Shown here: positions 35,296 to 46,525 of the stretch, one piece after another
How the letters are laid out: each line of letters begins with the position of its first letter
Position numbering within the stretch: the stretch's first letter is position 1
Assembly: GCA_036172665.1 (NCBI GenBank)
Contig: CM069876.1
Location: 50,623,001-50,687,000, forward strand
Source of the DNA: Prosopocoilus inquinatus
Taxonomy: Eukaryota; Arthropoda; Insecta; Coleoptera; Lucanidae
Direction of reading: 5' to 3'
Length of the DNA: 64,000 bases
The notes under the pieces: model-generated
Told to the model about the DNA's origin: nothing
Seen by the model: the letters and a program-made list of their open reading frames with translations, nothing else
The model's database searches: none
Program-made: the position numbers and the translations under genes

Positions 35296-35620
35296 TATTA
35301 TCGCCGTGCGATAGTTGGTACAAGCGATGGAACTGAAGCTTGACGTTTCCACTAGTGGCGGCGCCGCCCCTTAGTAAACGGCGCCGTACCCCCCCGAAAT
35401 TCGTCACCATGCGGCAGTTGGTTCAAGCGATGGAACTGAAGCTTGACGTTACCACGAGTGGCGGCGCCGCCCCTTAGTAAACGGCGCCGTAACCCCCCCC
35501 CCCCCCCCGAAAGTCATCACCGTGCGGCAGTAGGTTCAAGCGATTGAACAAAAGTTTGACGTTACCACAAGTGGCGGCGCTATCCCGTAACGCTTGTTTG
35601 TGACCGACAGCTGAATAACA
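34925..35620. repeat. 104-bp GC-rich tandem repeat, five copies, interrupted
   Basis: GAACTGAAG(T/C)TTGACGTT(T/A)CCAC occurs at about 34930, 35034, 35330 and 35433, with a diverged copy at 35545. Units contain AGTGGCGGCGCCGCC and TTAGTAAACGGCGCCGTA. The array is broken between the second and third copies by an insertion at about 35112-35302. Confidence 0.85.
35112..35302 (+). mobile_element. Retroposon-like insertion ending in a (TTA)n tail
   Basis: This 190-bp segment interrupts the 104-bp array. It ends with ACAAATAAAGACTATTATTA and a run of TTA repeats, the form of 3' tail seen on some non-LTR retroelements and SINEs. A similar ATAAAG...TTATTATTATTA end is at about 5225-5255. Confidence 0.45.
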
Positions 35621-36516
35621 ACTGACCCATTTGGACTCCGAAATCGTAACGCACCTAAGGCCGAGTTGCACACCGACGTCGTCGTTGACTAATTAAGCAT
35701 AGGATTTTCTGCGCTTTAATTCGAGATTAGCTTTAAATCAATGTGAGTGCAACTGGACACAATTGTTTTTTCTTTAGCGTATGTTATCTTGTGACGCAAA
35801 TATCCGGCGCGTGTGTATTAAGTTAATAACGTTTTCCTGTGCAATTTAAGTTCAGTTTAATTAATAAATATAGTGCAGTTTAATTAATAAATAAAGCGTA
35901 TTGCTTCGCATTTTGCGTAGGCCCAGTACTCGACCCGGTCGAACCTCGCGTTTACTGTTTAAGCCGAATATATTAATATTTCATTCCGGAAGTGACTAGG
36001 TTATGTTATTTTAAGCTCGCCAGGGTACTGTACACCGTTGCACGCTTAACTTACTTGTGTGTGTGTCTGAATATATACTTTTTAAGTACGTTTTTGGTGT
36101 TTTGCTGCGCCGATGAGCTATTTCGAATGCTCAGGTGTTAAAGTGCCGAATATTGGCGCACGCTGTGAACCCTTGGGAGTCGGTTTTACGGTGCGCAGTG
36201 ATCGGCTGTGGGGGTCCTCCCTGGCGCCCTTAAAGTTCACCGTCATAGTACCAGCTCGGGACAGCCGGCCGATCGACTCTCAGCGCTAACTTGCCACCAT
36301 ATTTCGGTAGGTAAGTAATCAGGAGGTAACGTAATTACGTTTAGGAGGCGGCAACGCAATTTTTTTTTTTTTTTTTCATTTGAAAATCGAGCGTTTTCTT
36401 TAACCTTGACCCCTCCCAATCCAAGGTGCATTATATTTTCTTTTTAGTTTTAATTTTTTTTTTCGCTCTTGTGGCGTCATGGTTTGATCCTTACTACATA
36501 CTACCTTCTTTTGCAG
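35621..36516. other. Interval before a group C exon; nothing specific
   Basis: Includes GCAGTTTAATTAATAAATA twice (about 35850-35895), a T-run (36361-36376) and finally the acceptor TTCTTTTGCAG ending 36516. No gene. Confidence 0.4.
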
Positions 36517-37603
36517 AGTGACATTTTTTAAGCAAGAAATCGTAGAAGAGGAAGACCTGAATCTTTTAGACAGGCTGAAATTCTGGCGCAAACCGAGAGC
36601 GGCCAGGAAGCAGACGACGAACTGGCACTGCCGTGAATGCAGGCAGGAATTCAAAAGCATGAAGCTCGTGCTGCTGCACCGCCGCGACGCCCACCGCGGC
36701 GCAGAAGAAGAGGGCAACGTTAATGTCAATTATGCGTACGTGAACGAGGCGTACCGTTGTAAATTGTGCGGCACGACGGCGTCCTTGAAGTCGGAGATCG
36801 AATCGCACTTGCTTTCCCACGCGGAGACTTACGACTGCGCGTTTTGCGACCGCAGCTTCTCTTCAACTTACAGATACGCGTACCACATGAAGACCCACAG
36901 TCTGGAGGATAAGTTTTGTTGTCCGCTCTGCGATATGACGACGTCGAATTCGCAGGCGCTCTCCCGCCACATAAACCGAATGCACCTGAAGAACTTCCCC
37001 TATTATTGCACGAAGTGCTCGAAGGGGTTCAGCGACGTGCTCGTCTTCAAGGAGCACGAAAACTACCATAAACTGGGGAAGATATTCGCCTGCGTCGTGT
37101 GCGACGCGAAGTTTCCGTACTCGCGGTATCTCTTGGCACACCAGCTGCGCGCGCACACCGCTTGGATCGCCGGCGAAGTCAAGAACCAGTGCACCGTGTG
37201 CAAGAGGAAGTTCGCCAGGGAAGGCTCCTTGCAGAATCACATGCAGACGAGGCACGGGGGGTTGAGATCGCACCTCTGCGATAACTGCGGTAAGGGTTTC
37301 ACCACCAGGACCAAACTGAAGGTGCATTATCGAATCCACACGGGGGTTAAACCCTACGAGTGCGGCTACTGCGAGAAGAGCTTCTCCAAGAAGGATTACT
37401 TGGTGTTGCACGTGCGGACGCACACCGGCGAGAAACCGTACGGCTGCGAGTACTGCGGCAAGTCGTTCAGCCAGCCTTCGACGCTCAGGATTCACGTGCG
37501 TTCGCACACCGGCGAAAGGCCCTACGTCTGTCAGATTTGTTCGGCCGCCTTCCCCGTTAGGGCTTCGCTGACGGCGCACTACAAGACTTGTTCGAGAGAT
37601 TAA
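36517..37603 (+). CDS. Poly-C2H2 zinc-finger terminal exon, 11 fingers (group C)
   Basis: 361 residues from the split codon at 36517 to TAA at 37601. N-terminal V-T-F-F-K-Q-E (psi-K-x-E) and L-N-L-L-D-R-L precede finger 1 (C-R-E-C...HRRDAH). The remaining ten fingers match 30333-31407 in order: C-K-L-C, C-A-F-C, C-P-L-C, C-T-K-C, C-V-V-C, C-T-V-C, C-D-N-C, C-G-Y-C, C-E-Y-C and a CCHC last finger (HYKTC). Finger 8-10 helix residues are almost unchanged from paralogues. The GTG codon at 36518 is an internal valine, not a start. A phase-matched mini-exon lies at 33187. ATTAAA at 37681. Probable nuclear DNA-binding factor. Confidence 0.9.
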
Positions 37604-37911
37604 TTAATTAATTAATTAATTAACCTACCCCTAAACTTCCCTTCGGTAATCCAAACTCTGTATGTACCGCAATTTTTTTAATTAAATTAATGAATAGTCG
37701 GGGTGCAAGGAAGGCAACACTGACGGGAAGACTTTCGGGGATTCGAACCCGAAAACCTATGGACACCGCGCCGAGCTTTCCGCTACCGAGAGACCAGGGT
37801 TCAAATCCCGTACGCGAGAGAATTGTTCCGTCTTCCTATCAGCGTTTTCTTTCTTCTTTTATTAATTCATTATTTGATTCAGCACTAACACATCCTTCTC
37901 TTTAAGGAGGG

Positions 37912-38048
37912 CGGTTTCATAATCGAACCAAAGGGGACTTCAAAAAAAAGTCACAGTCTGATGCGTCGACAAATACGATTTTACATTGACTTTGACATCT
38001 GACTGTGACTTTTATTAGAAAATCTCCTTCAGTTCGATTATGAAACCG
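37912..38048. mobile_element. Foldback MITE, about 137 bp
   Basis: CGGTTTCATAATCGAAC (37912-37928) is exactly complemented by GTTCGATTATGAAACCG (38032-38048). An inner pair, AAAGTCACAGTCTGATG and CATCTGACTGTGACTTT, is one mismatch from perfect and matches the inverted repeat at 14351-14422. Confidence 0.75.
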
Positions 38049-38524
38049 GCCGTAAGTTTGATTTCTTTTATTTAGTTAGTTTTAAGTTGTATTAGGCGAT
38101 TAGGCGTTAAACTCAGGGTGGATGGGGGTGGGGGCACTTCGCTATTCGGGCCGCGCCAAATTCAAAATTCTAAATAAGCAGTGATTTCCGAGGGGCGCGG
38201 GGCGTGGAATTGTTTAGGGGGTACGGTAACAAGGGCGGGAAGGCTGCAATAATCTTGTATACACACCTCCGAAGCCTACCTATATTGTTAAGCTAACAAA
38301 TACTAATCGTACGTTTTGTATGTCTGCGTATTTTTAATAGAGTCTCTTGTTTTTATTACTAACGCAACAGAAAAATCGAATAAAAAATGTTTTGCATCGC
38401 TTTGTAGATTTCATGCGCTTGGAATTCCCCAGAATTCATTTTAAACAAATCGACACCTCCGGTGTATTCGGCTCTTCCTTGGGCTTGAGATTCCCCAGAT
38501 TAAAGCCGCCGTTGGTTTATTTGG

Positions 38525-38665
38525 CGGTGCGGCGTTGCAGCGCCTGGTATTGCACTTGCGTACTCATACCGGCGATAAACCTTCTTTCGGGGGAAATCGC
38601 CCGGCACAAAATCACGGGCGATCACGTACAGGCGAAAATCCCACGTTAGTAGGCTTCCCCTCTCC
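38525..38665 (+). pseudogene. Decayed fragment of a group C zinc-finger exon
   Basis: CTGGTATTGCACTTGCGTAC followed by TCATACCGGCGATAAACC translates to L-V-L-H-L-R-T-H-T-G-D-K-P, the helix end and linker of finger 9 in the group C genes. About 40 bp further on, ATCACGGGCGATCACGTACA and GGCGAAAATCCCACG align, with single-base gaps, to the finger-10 segment ATTCACGTGCGATCGCACACAGGCGAGAAACCCTACG-type sequence of the neighbours. The piece between is deleted and the frame broken. It lies 0.9 kb past the stop at 37603. Confidence 0.6.
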
Positions 38666-38929
38666 GTGAGTACGCAGTACAAGTGCATAGCTTCGCGGAA
38701 AACACAAAAAAATCGTATGTTTATCGTTACAATATATTAGCGGGTAATTTTTGTTTGTTTATTTTTAGCAATTCTTGTTAATGAAGTAATAACAACGCAG
38801 GTAAGAGGGGGGGGGGGTTGAGTGATTTCACATGCGCTCGTTGTGGTTGACGCGATTCCCCACTGCCCCGACGGATCCCCTTCCCCTAACTCGACTTAAC
38901 CGTGAGATTTTGGAACAAAAATTCAAAAT

Positions 38930-40115
38930 TTCAAATTTCGCGCTGACCAATCGTCGTACGACAAAATACACATAGATGGCGTTGACGTGAGACAATTTCA
39001 GAAAGAATGAAGCAAAAATTCATTTTGAATTTGGCGCTGACAAATCGTGGTTCGACAAAATATACATAGATGGCTTTGACGTGAGACAATTTCAGAACGA
39101 ATGAAGCAAAAATTCACTTCAAATTTCGCGCCGACAAATCCTAGTTCGACAAAATACTCACAGATGGCTCTGGCCTGATACAATTAACGAAAAAGAAAGA
39201 CAGCTAATTAAGCAAAAATTCATTTCAAATTTCCCGCCGACAGATCGTAGTCCGACAGAATGCATTCAGATGGCTCTGGTGTGACACAATTTCAGAAAAA
39301 AATTATTAAACGGAAATCAGTTTCAAATTTCGCGCGGGACAAATCGCAGCTTGACAAGATACTGACAACTGGCGTGACAAAATTTCGAGAAAAGTGAAAT
39401 TTATTTCAAATTTCGCGCTAACAAGTCCTAATTACACAAAGTGCGCATAGATGGCACTGATGGCATGACGCAATTTCAAAAAAAAAAAATGAAGTTTCGT
39501 TGTAAATTTCGCATAGTTCGACAAAATACACGCAGAGGGACGTAAAAAATAAATGAAACGGAAATTCATTTCAAATTTCGAGCCGACAAATTCTAGTTCG
39601 AAAAAATACACGTAGATGGCTCTGGTGTGACGCAATTAGAAAGAAATGAAATAAAAATTCATTTCAAATTCCGCACTGACGAGTCGTAGCTGGACAAAAT
39701 ATATCTAGATGGCCCTGGCTTAGCACAATTTCGTAAAAAAATGGAATGGAAATTCATTCTGAATTTCGCGTTGAGAGATTTTAATTCGAAATGATACAAA
39801 TAGATGGCTCTGGTGTAATGCCATTAAAAAAAATGAAGCAGAAATTCGTTCAAGTTTCGCGCCGACGAGTCGTAGTTCGACTAAATACACGCAGACGGCT
39901 CTGGCGTTGCACAATTTCGTTAAAAAAAATTAAACGGAAATTCATCTGATAAATCCTAGTTCGAAATAATACACGTAGATGGCCCTGGCGTCACAGAGTT
40001 TCAAAAAAAAAAAAAACGAAGCAGAAATTTGTTTCACATTTCGCGCTGACGAGTCATCGTTTGACAAAATACACGTTGATGTCCTTGGCGTGATACAACT
40101 TGCGAAGAAAAAAAA
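38930..40115. repeat. About 100-bp degenerate tandem repeat, about eleven copies
   Basis: Units share TCATTTCAAATTTCGCGC(T/C)GAC, AATCGTAGTTCGACAAAAT, ACA(C/T)A(G/T)AGATGGC and GTGA(C/G)(A/G)CAATTTC with A-runs. Copies are visible at about 38940, 39030, 39125, 39220, 39325, 39410, 39555, 39655, 39745, 39845 and 40030. No product. Confidence 0.8.
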
Positions 40116-40504
40116 AAAGGAATTACGATCAAAGTAACCCACGTGAGCTTGCGATGAACGCGTGAAACAAACGCCGAAAATGGGGCTGCGGCCCCTTCAA
40201 ACAACACCACTAGGCGCTGGCGATATCGTTGAACGACTGATCGACTCCAAGCACGTTGCAAGTTAATAAAGCAAGACTAACCGTGGCCTCTAATGCACGA
40301 AGGCAGCAGGGTTAAGCACGAATTGGAAGCATCGTGACATCAGCAGGAACCAACCGCATTACAGATGACGACGTTAAGGAAACCCAATCGCGTTAAAGGT
40401 CAAGCAATTTTAATCGCTGCGTTGAAGTAACAACTCGCAAAAAATTGTGATTCTCATAGACTACTCCAAAAAAACAAAGAAAGACATTGGCGGGTTTTTT
40501 TTAT

Positions 40505-41770
40505 GACTGCCTGACCGCATGGAATAATTTCGAACGGTTCTCCCGAAACAGATGAAAGGCACTTGCAACCTTTAACAAAAGATGAGGCAATTCTGTCTAA
40601 AAATAGAAACTCCGAGAGGTATTACTGCAGAATGCGTCCGGATTTTTACACCATTTCATGGCCGGAATATTTTAAAACGAATGCACAGTTTACTGCCTGA
40701 CCACGTGGAATAATAATTTCGAACGGTTCTCTCGAAAGGAGCTTGCAAACGTTAACAAAAGATGAGGCAATGCTGTATAAAAATAGAAACTCCGAAAGGT
40801 ATTATTGGAGGATGCATCGAGATTTTTATACCATTTCACGGCCGGAATATTTTAAAACGAATGCACCGTTTACTGCCTGACCACGTGGAATAATAATTTC
40901 GAACGGTTCTTTCGAAAGGCGCTTGCAAACATTAACAAAAGATGAGGCAATGCTGTCTAAAAATAGAAACTCCGCAAGGTATTATTGGAGGATGCATCCA
41001 GATTTTTACACCATTTCATGGCCGGAATATTTTAAAACGAATGCACCGTTTACTGTCTGGCCACGTGGAACAATAATTTCGAACGGTTCTTTCGAAAGGC
41101 GCTTGCAAACATTAACAAAAGATGAGGCAACGCTGTCTAAAAATAGAAACTCCGCAAGGTATTATTGGAGGATGCGTCCAGATTTTTACAACATTTCATG
41201 GCCGGAATATTTTAAAACGAATGCACCGTTTACTGCCTGACCACGTGGAATAATAATTTCGAACGGTTCTCTCCAAAGGAGCTTGCAAACATTAACAAAA
41301 GATGAGTCAATTCTGTCTAAAAATAGAAACTCCGAAAGGTGTTACTGCAGGATGCATCCGGATTTTTACACCATTTCATGGCCCGAATATTTTAAAACGA
41401 ATGCACTGTTTACTGCCTGACCACATGGAATAAAAATTTCGAACGGTTCTCTCCAAAGGAGCTTGCAAACGTTAACAAAAGATGAGGCAATGCTGTATAA
41501 AAATAGAAACTCCGAAAGGTATTATTGGAGGATGCATCCAGATTTTTACACCATTTCATGGCCGGAATATTTTAAAACGAATGCACCGTTTACTGCCTGA
41601 CCACGTGGAATAATAATTTCGAACGGTTCTCTCGAAAGGCGCTTGCAAACGTTAACAAAAGATGATGCAATTCTGTCTAAAAATAGAAACTCCGAAAGGT
41701 ATTATTGGAGGATGCATCCAAATTTTTACACCATTTCATGGCCGGAATATTTTAATACGAATGCACAAAA
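40505..41770. repeat. 180-bp tandem repeat, seven copies
   Basis: ACTGCCTGACCACGTGGAAT (variants GCATGG, ACATGG) starts units at about 40506, 40692, 40872, 41052, 41232, 41412 and 41592. Each contains TCGAACGGTTCT, TTAACAAAAGATGA, AAAAATAGAAACTCCG and TTTTACACCATTTCATGG. Because 180 is divisible by three, a repeated open frame (40923-41240) appears, but its in-frame stops in other units argue against coding. Confidence 0.93.
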
Positions 41771-42133
41771 GCGTTTGTGTAAAACATAAAAAAGCGTTAG
41801 GGGTTGAGGTTTTTTTTTATTTAGGGAGGTTTGATCATTATTACTAACAACTGACTGTCCGTAACGCGCGTTCCAGTGTTTAAAGAATATGACGCGTTTC
41901 TTTCGAGAAGGAGAAAACATCTTGTTTTAATCTGATTCGTTCGGATCAAGGCTCACCTCCATCATCTAACCTTTGCACACGGCACGGAACTGCGTTTGTT
42001 CAGGGTCATATCGCGTCACATATTTTATTTACAATTACTTCTCGGAATATGCTACGTCTTCTTACTGCTACAACGTACAGTATGCTTTGTGATTTGTAAC
42101 TTGTAAGTAATACTACTTATTTTTTTTTTGCAG
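41771..42133. other. Interval before a group C exon
   Basis: No repeat or gene seen. A donor-like CTTGTAAGTAA at 42101-42111 is too close (about 30 bp) to the acceptor at 42133 to form an intron. No start codon in the required phase was found. Confidence 0.4.
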
Positions 42134-43019
42134 GTATGACATTGAAGATATTGAAGACGCTGACATTTATCAATGCAAGTTGTGTAGTGTGGCGTTAGTC
42201 TCGAAGACAGACATGGAAAAACACTTGCTCACCCACGCTAACGCTCACGTGTGCACCATTTGCGGCGAAATCTTTCCTTCGAGCTACAGATTCCTGCGTC
42301 ACCTGAAGAGCCACACCAAGGACGATCCGACGTCGTGTCCGCTGTGCAACGTAAGGACGATCACCTCCGACAGCCTCACGGAACACCTGAACGTGGTACA
42401 CTTGAAGAACTACCCCTATTACTGCACCCAGTGCGACAAGGGCTTCTTCCAGAGGCTCGTCTTTCAGGACCACGAGGATTTTCACAAGTGGGGCAAGAGG
42501 TTCGCTTGCGTCGTGTGCGGCTCGAAGTATTCGTCCATGCGAAGCCTGATAAATCACCAGGTCGCCTATCACACCGCTCGCACCACCGAAGTAATCAAGA
42601 AAGATTGCGCGATGTGCCCGAAACGATTTATCACGACGGAGGGCCTGCTCAAGCACATTCGGCTGATGCACAAGGAGGAGAGGCCGCACCTCTGCGACAA
42701 CTGCGGCAAGTGTTTCACCACCAAGACGAAGCTGAGATTGCATTACAGGATACACACCGGCGAGAAGCCTTTCGAATGCGGCCACTGCAAGAAGAGTTTC
42801 TCCAAGAAGGAATACCTGGTGACGCACGTGCGCATTCACACCGGCGAGAAGCCTTACACCTGCGAGCACTGCGGCAAGTCGTTCAGCCAGCCTTCGACGC
42901 TCAGGATTCACGTGCGATCGCACACAGGCGAGAAGCCGTACGTTTGTCAGATTTGCTCGGCGACTTTCCCCGTTAGGGCTTCGCTAACCGCCCATTATAA
43001 ATCTTGCACGACAAATTAA
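42134..43019 (+). CDS. Poly-C2H2 zinc-finger terminal exon, 10 fingers (group C, short form)
   Basis: Acceptor TTTTTTGCAG ends at 42133; 294 residues follow to TAA at 43017. The short acidic lead Y-D-I-E-D-I-E-D-A-D is followed directly by the C-K-L-C finger, so the C-R-E-C finger 1 of other group C exons is missing. Fingers run C-K-L-C, C-T-I-C, C-P-L-C, C-T-Q-C, C-V-V-C, C-A-M-C, C-D-N-C, C-G-H-C, C-E-H-C and a CCHC last (HYKSC). It is a recent duplicate of 47087-47972: same length, nearly the same protein and shared 3' flank. The ATG used by a simple frame search (42180) lies inside finger 1 and cannot be the start. AATAAA at 43360. Nuclear DNA-binding role inferred. Confidence 0.88.
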
Positions 43020-43850
43020 ATCGTGGAGAATTCGAAAGGGGATGGGGGAAGTACCGGCCCGTTCATTAATGCCATATTAAATTGCCGTTCATTGCGTGAG
43101 TTTTCTGTTTTCGGGGGGACGGGGGCAAAACGCGGCTACGATTTTGCTTTATTTGTTTTTAAGTCGTCGCTTGAAACTTTACGTTGTTGTTCTTTCCCCC
43201 CCTAAAAAAAAAAAAACCATTCGCAAACTTAATTAATTTAATCGTTAGAGCAGCGTTTTTTTTTTTCTTGTTTAAATTAGGACACGGCTTTGCCCCCCCA
43301 TTTTCTACATCCGAATTAAATTCGTGGAGGATGCAATATCTATATTATTATGTATATTAAATAAAATATATATTTTTTGGGTTTTATTGGATACCTCAGT
43401 TGCCTGTAGCCTAGATTAATTAATTAATAATAAGAATTTTCTAAATGCCTAAATATAATACGAAACTAATAAGCACCACTGACATATATATTTTCTTATA
43501 AATGTTAACTAAAAGAAATGTTGTTTTTGTTACTAACAAAAAAATGTAGTTATTTTTTCTTTTAATTAAAATAAAATAAAATTGTTAGCGCCACGTCGTC
43601 GAAGCTTTCCTTTAAACTCCTTCCCCTTTTTAAATTGAAATTTGATTTTAAATCGTCACGGTCCCGAACCAAAGGGCGTCGGCGCATCGGCGTGAGTACT
43701 CTCGCGCGGCTTACACTCTCTCGACTTCTAAACAAAACGTCGAAAATTAAGGCGTGATGCGAAGATTAATTAATAAATAATAAGTAACTGTTCTATATAA
43801 AAAAAATTGTGTTTGTTACTAACACAAAATTCAGTTAAATTTTTTTTTAA
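43020..43850. repeat. 3' half of a gene-scale duplication (copy at 47973-48770)
   Basis: GGAGAATTCGAAAG.GGATGG, GTACCGGCC(C/G)GTTCATTAATG, TTTTCGGGGGG(A/C)(C/G)G, CTACATCCGAATTAAATTCG and GAACCAAAGGGCGTCGG appear in the same order downstream of both short group C genes. Indels are mostly in homopolymers. Inside this copy the CCAAAGGGCGT(C/T)GGCGCATCGG segment is repeated again at 44150-44175. Confidence 0.9.
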
Positions 43851-44640
43851 TTAAAATAAATGAAATTGCCGGGGCTTTACTTGAAATTCCTTTCGTTTAG
43901 AAATTGTTTTGTTATTAAAAAAAAGAGGAACGTTTGCAAGTGTCATGAGCGGTACCGTTGACACATATTTATATATTTTCTTATAACTGTTAACTATAAA
44001 AATGGTTTTGTTACTAGCAAAAAAAATGCAGTTATTCTTTTTTTTAGTTAAAATGAAATGAAACTGCTGGCGTCACGCGACCGCAGCTTTCCTTTAAACT
44101 CCTTTCCTTTTGAAATTGAAACTTTATGTTATGTTTTACACGGTCCAAACCAAAGGGCGTTGGCGCATCGGCGTGAGTACTCTCGCGTTGCTTACACTCT
44201 CTTGACTTCAAACGTCAAACGTCAAAAATTAACTTCTCTTTCGATTTCTTCCCGTTTTTTTTTTCTAACCAATTTAAACTAGCGCGCCATCTATCGAGAA
44301 TGAAGGCGCTTATTTTTTTTATTTTTAAAATTTTTTTTCAAAGAATTTGAAACCATTTTTAAAATTACTAGCGAGTGTCCACTACTTTTAAGACTAATTA
44401 GGATTGTTCATGAGCGCCGTCTTTTTTTTTTTGGGGGGGGGGGGAAGGAGGAGGGGATTTTTTTAATCAATCGAAAAAAAAATAATTGAAACACTTTCTT
44501 GTCCGATGAAAATTATTATAAAATATAAGTGTTACGTAAACGCGTAGATTTCTTATTCTTGATATTTTTGAATTTTAAGTGCGCCATCTGTTGATGTGAA
44601 AATGAAGACGTTAGAAACGTAACGAAGACACCAGAAAATT
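43851..44640. repeat. Second, internal repeat of the 3' flank, and AT-rich tail
   Basis: About 43960-44220 repeats 43480-43740 (TTTTCTTATAA.TGTTAACTA, CTTTCCTTTAAACTCCTT, GTGAGTACTCTCGCG). After 44281 come two GCGCCATCT(A/G)T(C/T)GA sites (44283, 44581), a G-run near 44443 and no gene. Confidence 0.7.
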
Positions 44641-46020
44641 GACCTTGAGCTTAAATTTTTTTACGATTTTTAAAATTTCTTTTAATTTTCGTTTAATTTG
44701 TTTCATCCTACTTGGTCGTCAGGTTGAGCTCAGTTGAATTAATTTGACTTTGAAATATTTCTGACTTTATTTTAATTAATCCTCGATTTTTCTTTATTTT
44801 TGTTTTAATTTTTTACAATTTGTAATTTTTTCCTCTTCGGGTGAGGTAGAGTTGGGCTGGGTTGACTTCGAATATTCCAAGGTCAACCCAGCTCAACTGG
44901 GCCCGAGGAAAGAAATAAAAAATTCTAAAAAAAATGTCAGCAAGAAATTAAAAATTCTGAAAAATTAAAACAAATTTGCCCGCAACCAAGAAAAAAAAAA
45001 TTAAATCAAAAAATGAAAAATTCTAAAAAATTAAAGCAAGATTTTTAATATATTTTTCTTTGATGAAGTACAGTCGGGTTGGGTTGATCTGGAATACTTC
45101 AATCAGTTAAGATTTGATTCTCCTTGAAATGTTCAAGGTCAACCCAACTGTGCCCCACCCAAGGAAACAGATTAAAAATTCTGAAAAATTAAAATTAAAA
45201 AAAGAATTGATATTTCAAGGTCAAATCAAACGGTCGCGCGCAAAGTCAGACGAACATTTAACGTTTCTTACGTCATTTCAGTTTTTAATTTTTATTTATT
45301 TATTTTTGTTTTAATTTTGTTGAATTTTCAAATATTTCCGTGGGGTGGGTGTTGTTGAATTGGGTTGGCCTTGAATTTCCACCGCGACTTATTGCTAATT
45401 AATTTTGAGTTTTTAAGAATAATTCGATCCCCAATCAGACTTTTGCGGATCGATTAAAAAAAAATATATCGAAAAAAATTGTAAAAATTTTAAAACGGCT
45501 TTAAAAAGACTTGCGACCTCAATTTCAGCTGCAATTGACCTTGAAATGTTTCTGGGTTCATTTTTAATAATTAATTATATTTTGTTTTCTTTTTAATTTC
45601 TTATAACATTTATTTCTTTTATATATTTTAATTTATTTTACTCGGATTTTGATCACTTAGGTTCCGTTCGAATTTTTATTTTTTTAAAGTTTCGTTTTGA
45701 CCTTGACATGTTTCTGACTTCATTTTAATTAATTAATTCTTTTTAGTTTTAGAATTTTTAATGTTTTCATGGAGTGCAGTTGCGTTAGGTTGACCTTGAA
45801 ATGTTTCCCACTTCAACTTAATTAATTATTAATTTTTTCTTTTTTTAATTTTTCAGATTTTTTTATTTTTCCATCGAGTTGAGTGTAGTCGGGTTAGGTT
45901 GACCTTGAAATATTTCCAATTTCATTAAAATCATTTTCCTTTTTTATTTTTTTAAAGAATTCTTAATTTTTTCATCTAGTTAAGCGCAGTCGGATTAGGT
46001 TGTCCTTGAAATGATTGGAA
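44640..46020. repeat. Degenerate AAGGTCAA satellite, mostly reverse orientation
   Basis: GGTTGACCTTGAAAT(G/A)TTTC and similar phrases recur about every 100-150 bp (for example 44745, 44865, 45535, 45700, 45795, 45895, 45990), with a few forward copies (44880, 45130). This is the complement of the repeat in 2990-3770 and 10785-11700. Confidence 0.6.
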
Positions 46021-46104
46021 CTTTATAATCAATTATCGATTTTTTTAACACTTTTCGTTTTGCTTTGCATTCTTTAATTCGTAACGTTTTGAAAGCTTGT
46101 TGCA

Positions 46105-46180
46105 AATCAACCAGGGAGTGTCGATGTCGTCTGCGTAACTATTTCGGCCCTAATTGGGACGTCATCAGCAGAAAAGTACT
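46105..46180 (-). ncRNA. Hammerhead-like motif, second copy (Penelope-type footprint)
   Basis: On the minus strand CTGATGA (complement of 46162-46168) is an intact hammerhead core box, followed by a CGTCCC-AATTA-GGGCC stem and an intact GAAA box (complement of 46142-46145). Helix III (ATAG/TTAC) and the expected cleavage site are poorly preserved. Together with 18412-18466 the shared TTTCGGCCCTA(A/T)TTGG.AC(C/G)TC phrase marks one dispersed family. Confidence 0.35.
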
Positions 46181-46359
46181 TAGATAACCACAATCCGACC
46201 GAGTTACTTGCAGACTGCAGCTTAAGTCGTAAGTCGTTTTAAAGCTTTTTCTTCTGAAGGTCTTTTTTCAACGATTTTCTGGTTTAATTTTTTATAGCAA
46301 GCGAGCAACAACATTTTTACAACGGCGAGGGCGGCGCCTTTTGTCGGCGTCTTACAAAG

Positions 46360-46525
46360 AGAGTCGCTTCACGTCGTTTTTTTTTTCTGCTGCGGCAAAC
46401 TTTTAGCATCTAGCGATATGACGCGTTTGATATACATCAAAGAAAGCCGCTTCACGTAGTTTTTTTTTTTCTGCTGCGGCAAACTATTAACATCTGGCGA
46501 TATGACGCGTTTGAACACATCAAAG
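46360..46525. repeat. 75-bp direct duplication
   Basis: CGCTTCACGT(C/A)GTTTTTTTTT, CTGCTGCGGCAAACT and GCGATATGACGCGTTTGA occur at about 46367 and 46448. Confidence 0.8.

Noticed and set aside
37736..37815. tRNA-like sequence (GGTTCGAATCC on minus strand, GGTTCAAATCC on plus strand)
   Set aside because: B-box-like words exist on both strands, but the T-stem has a mismatch, no proper acceptor stem or anticodon arm could be built. It may be a tRNA-derived SINE relic, not a tRNA gene.
40923..41240. 105-residue frame in the 180-bp repeat
   Set aside because: Repeat length is a multiple of three so open frames persist, but other units carry stops and no start or domain is shared.
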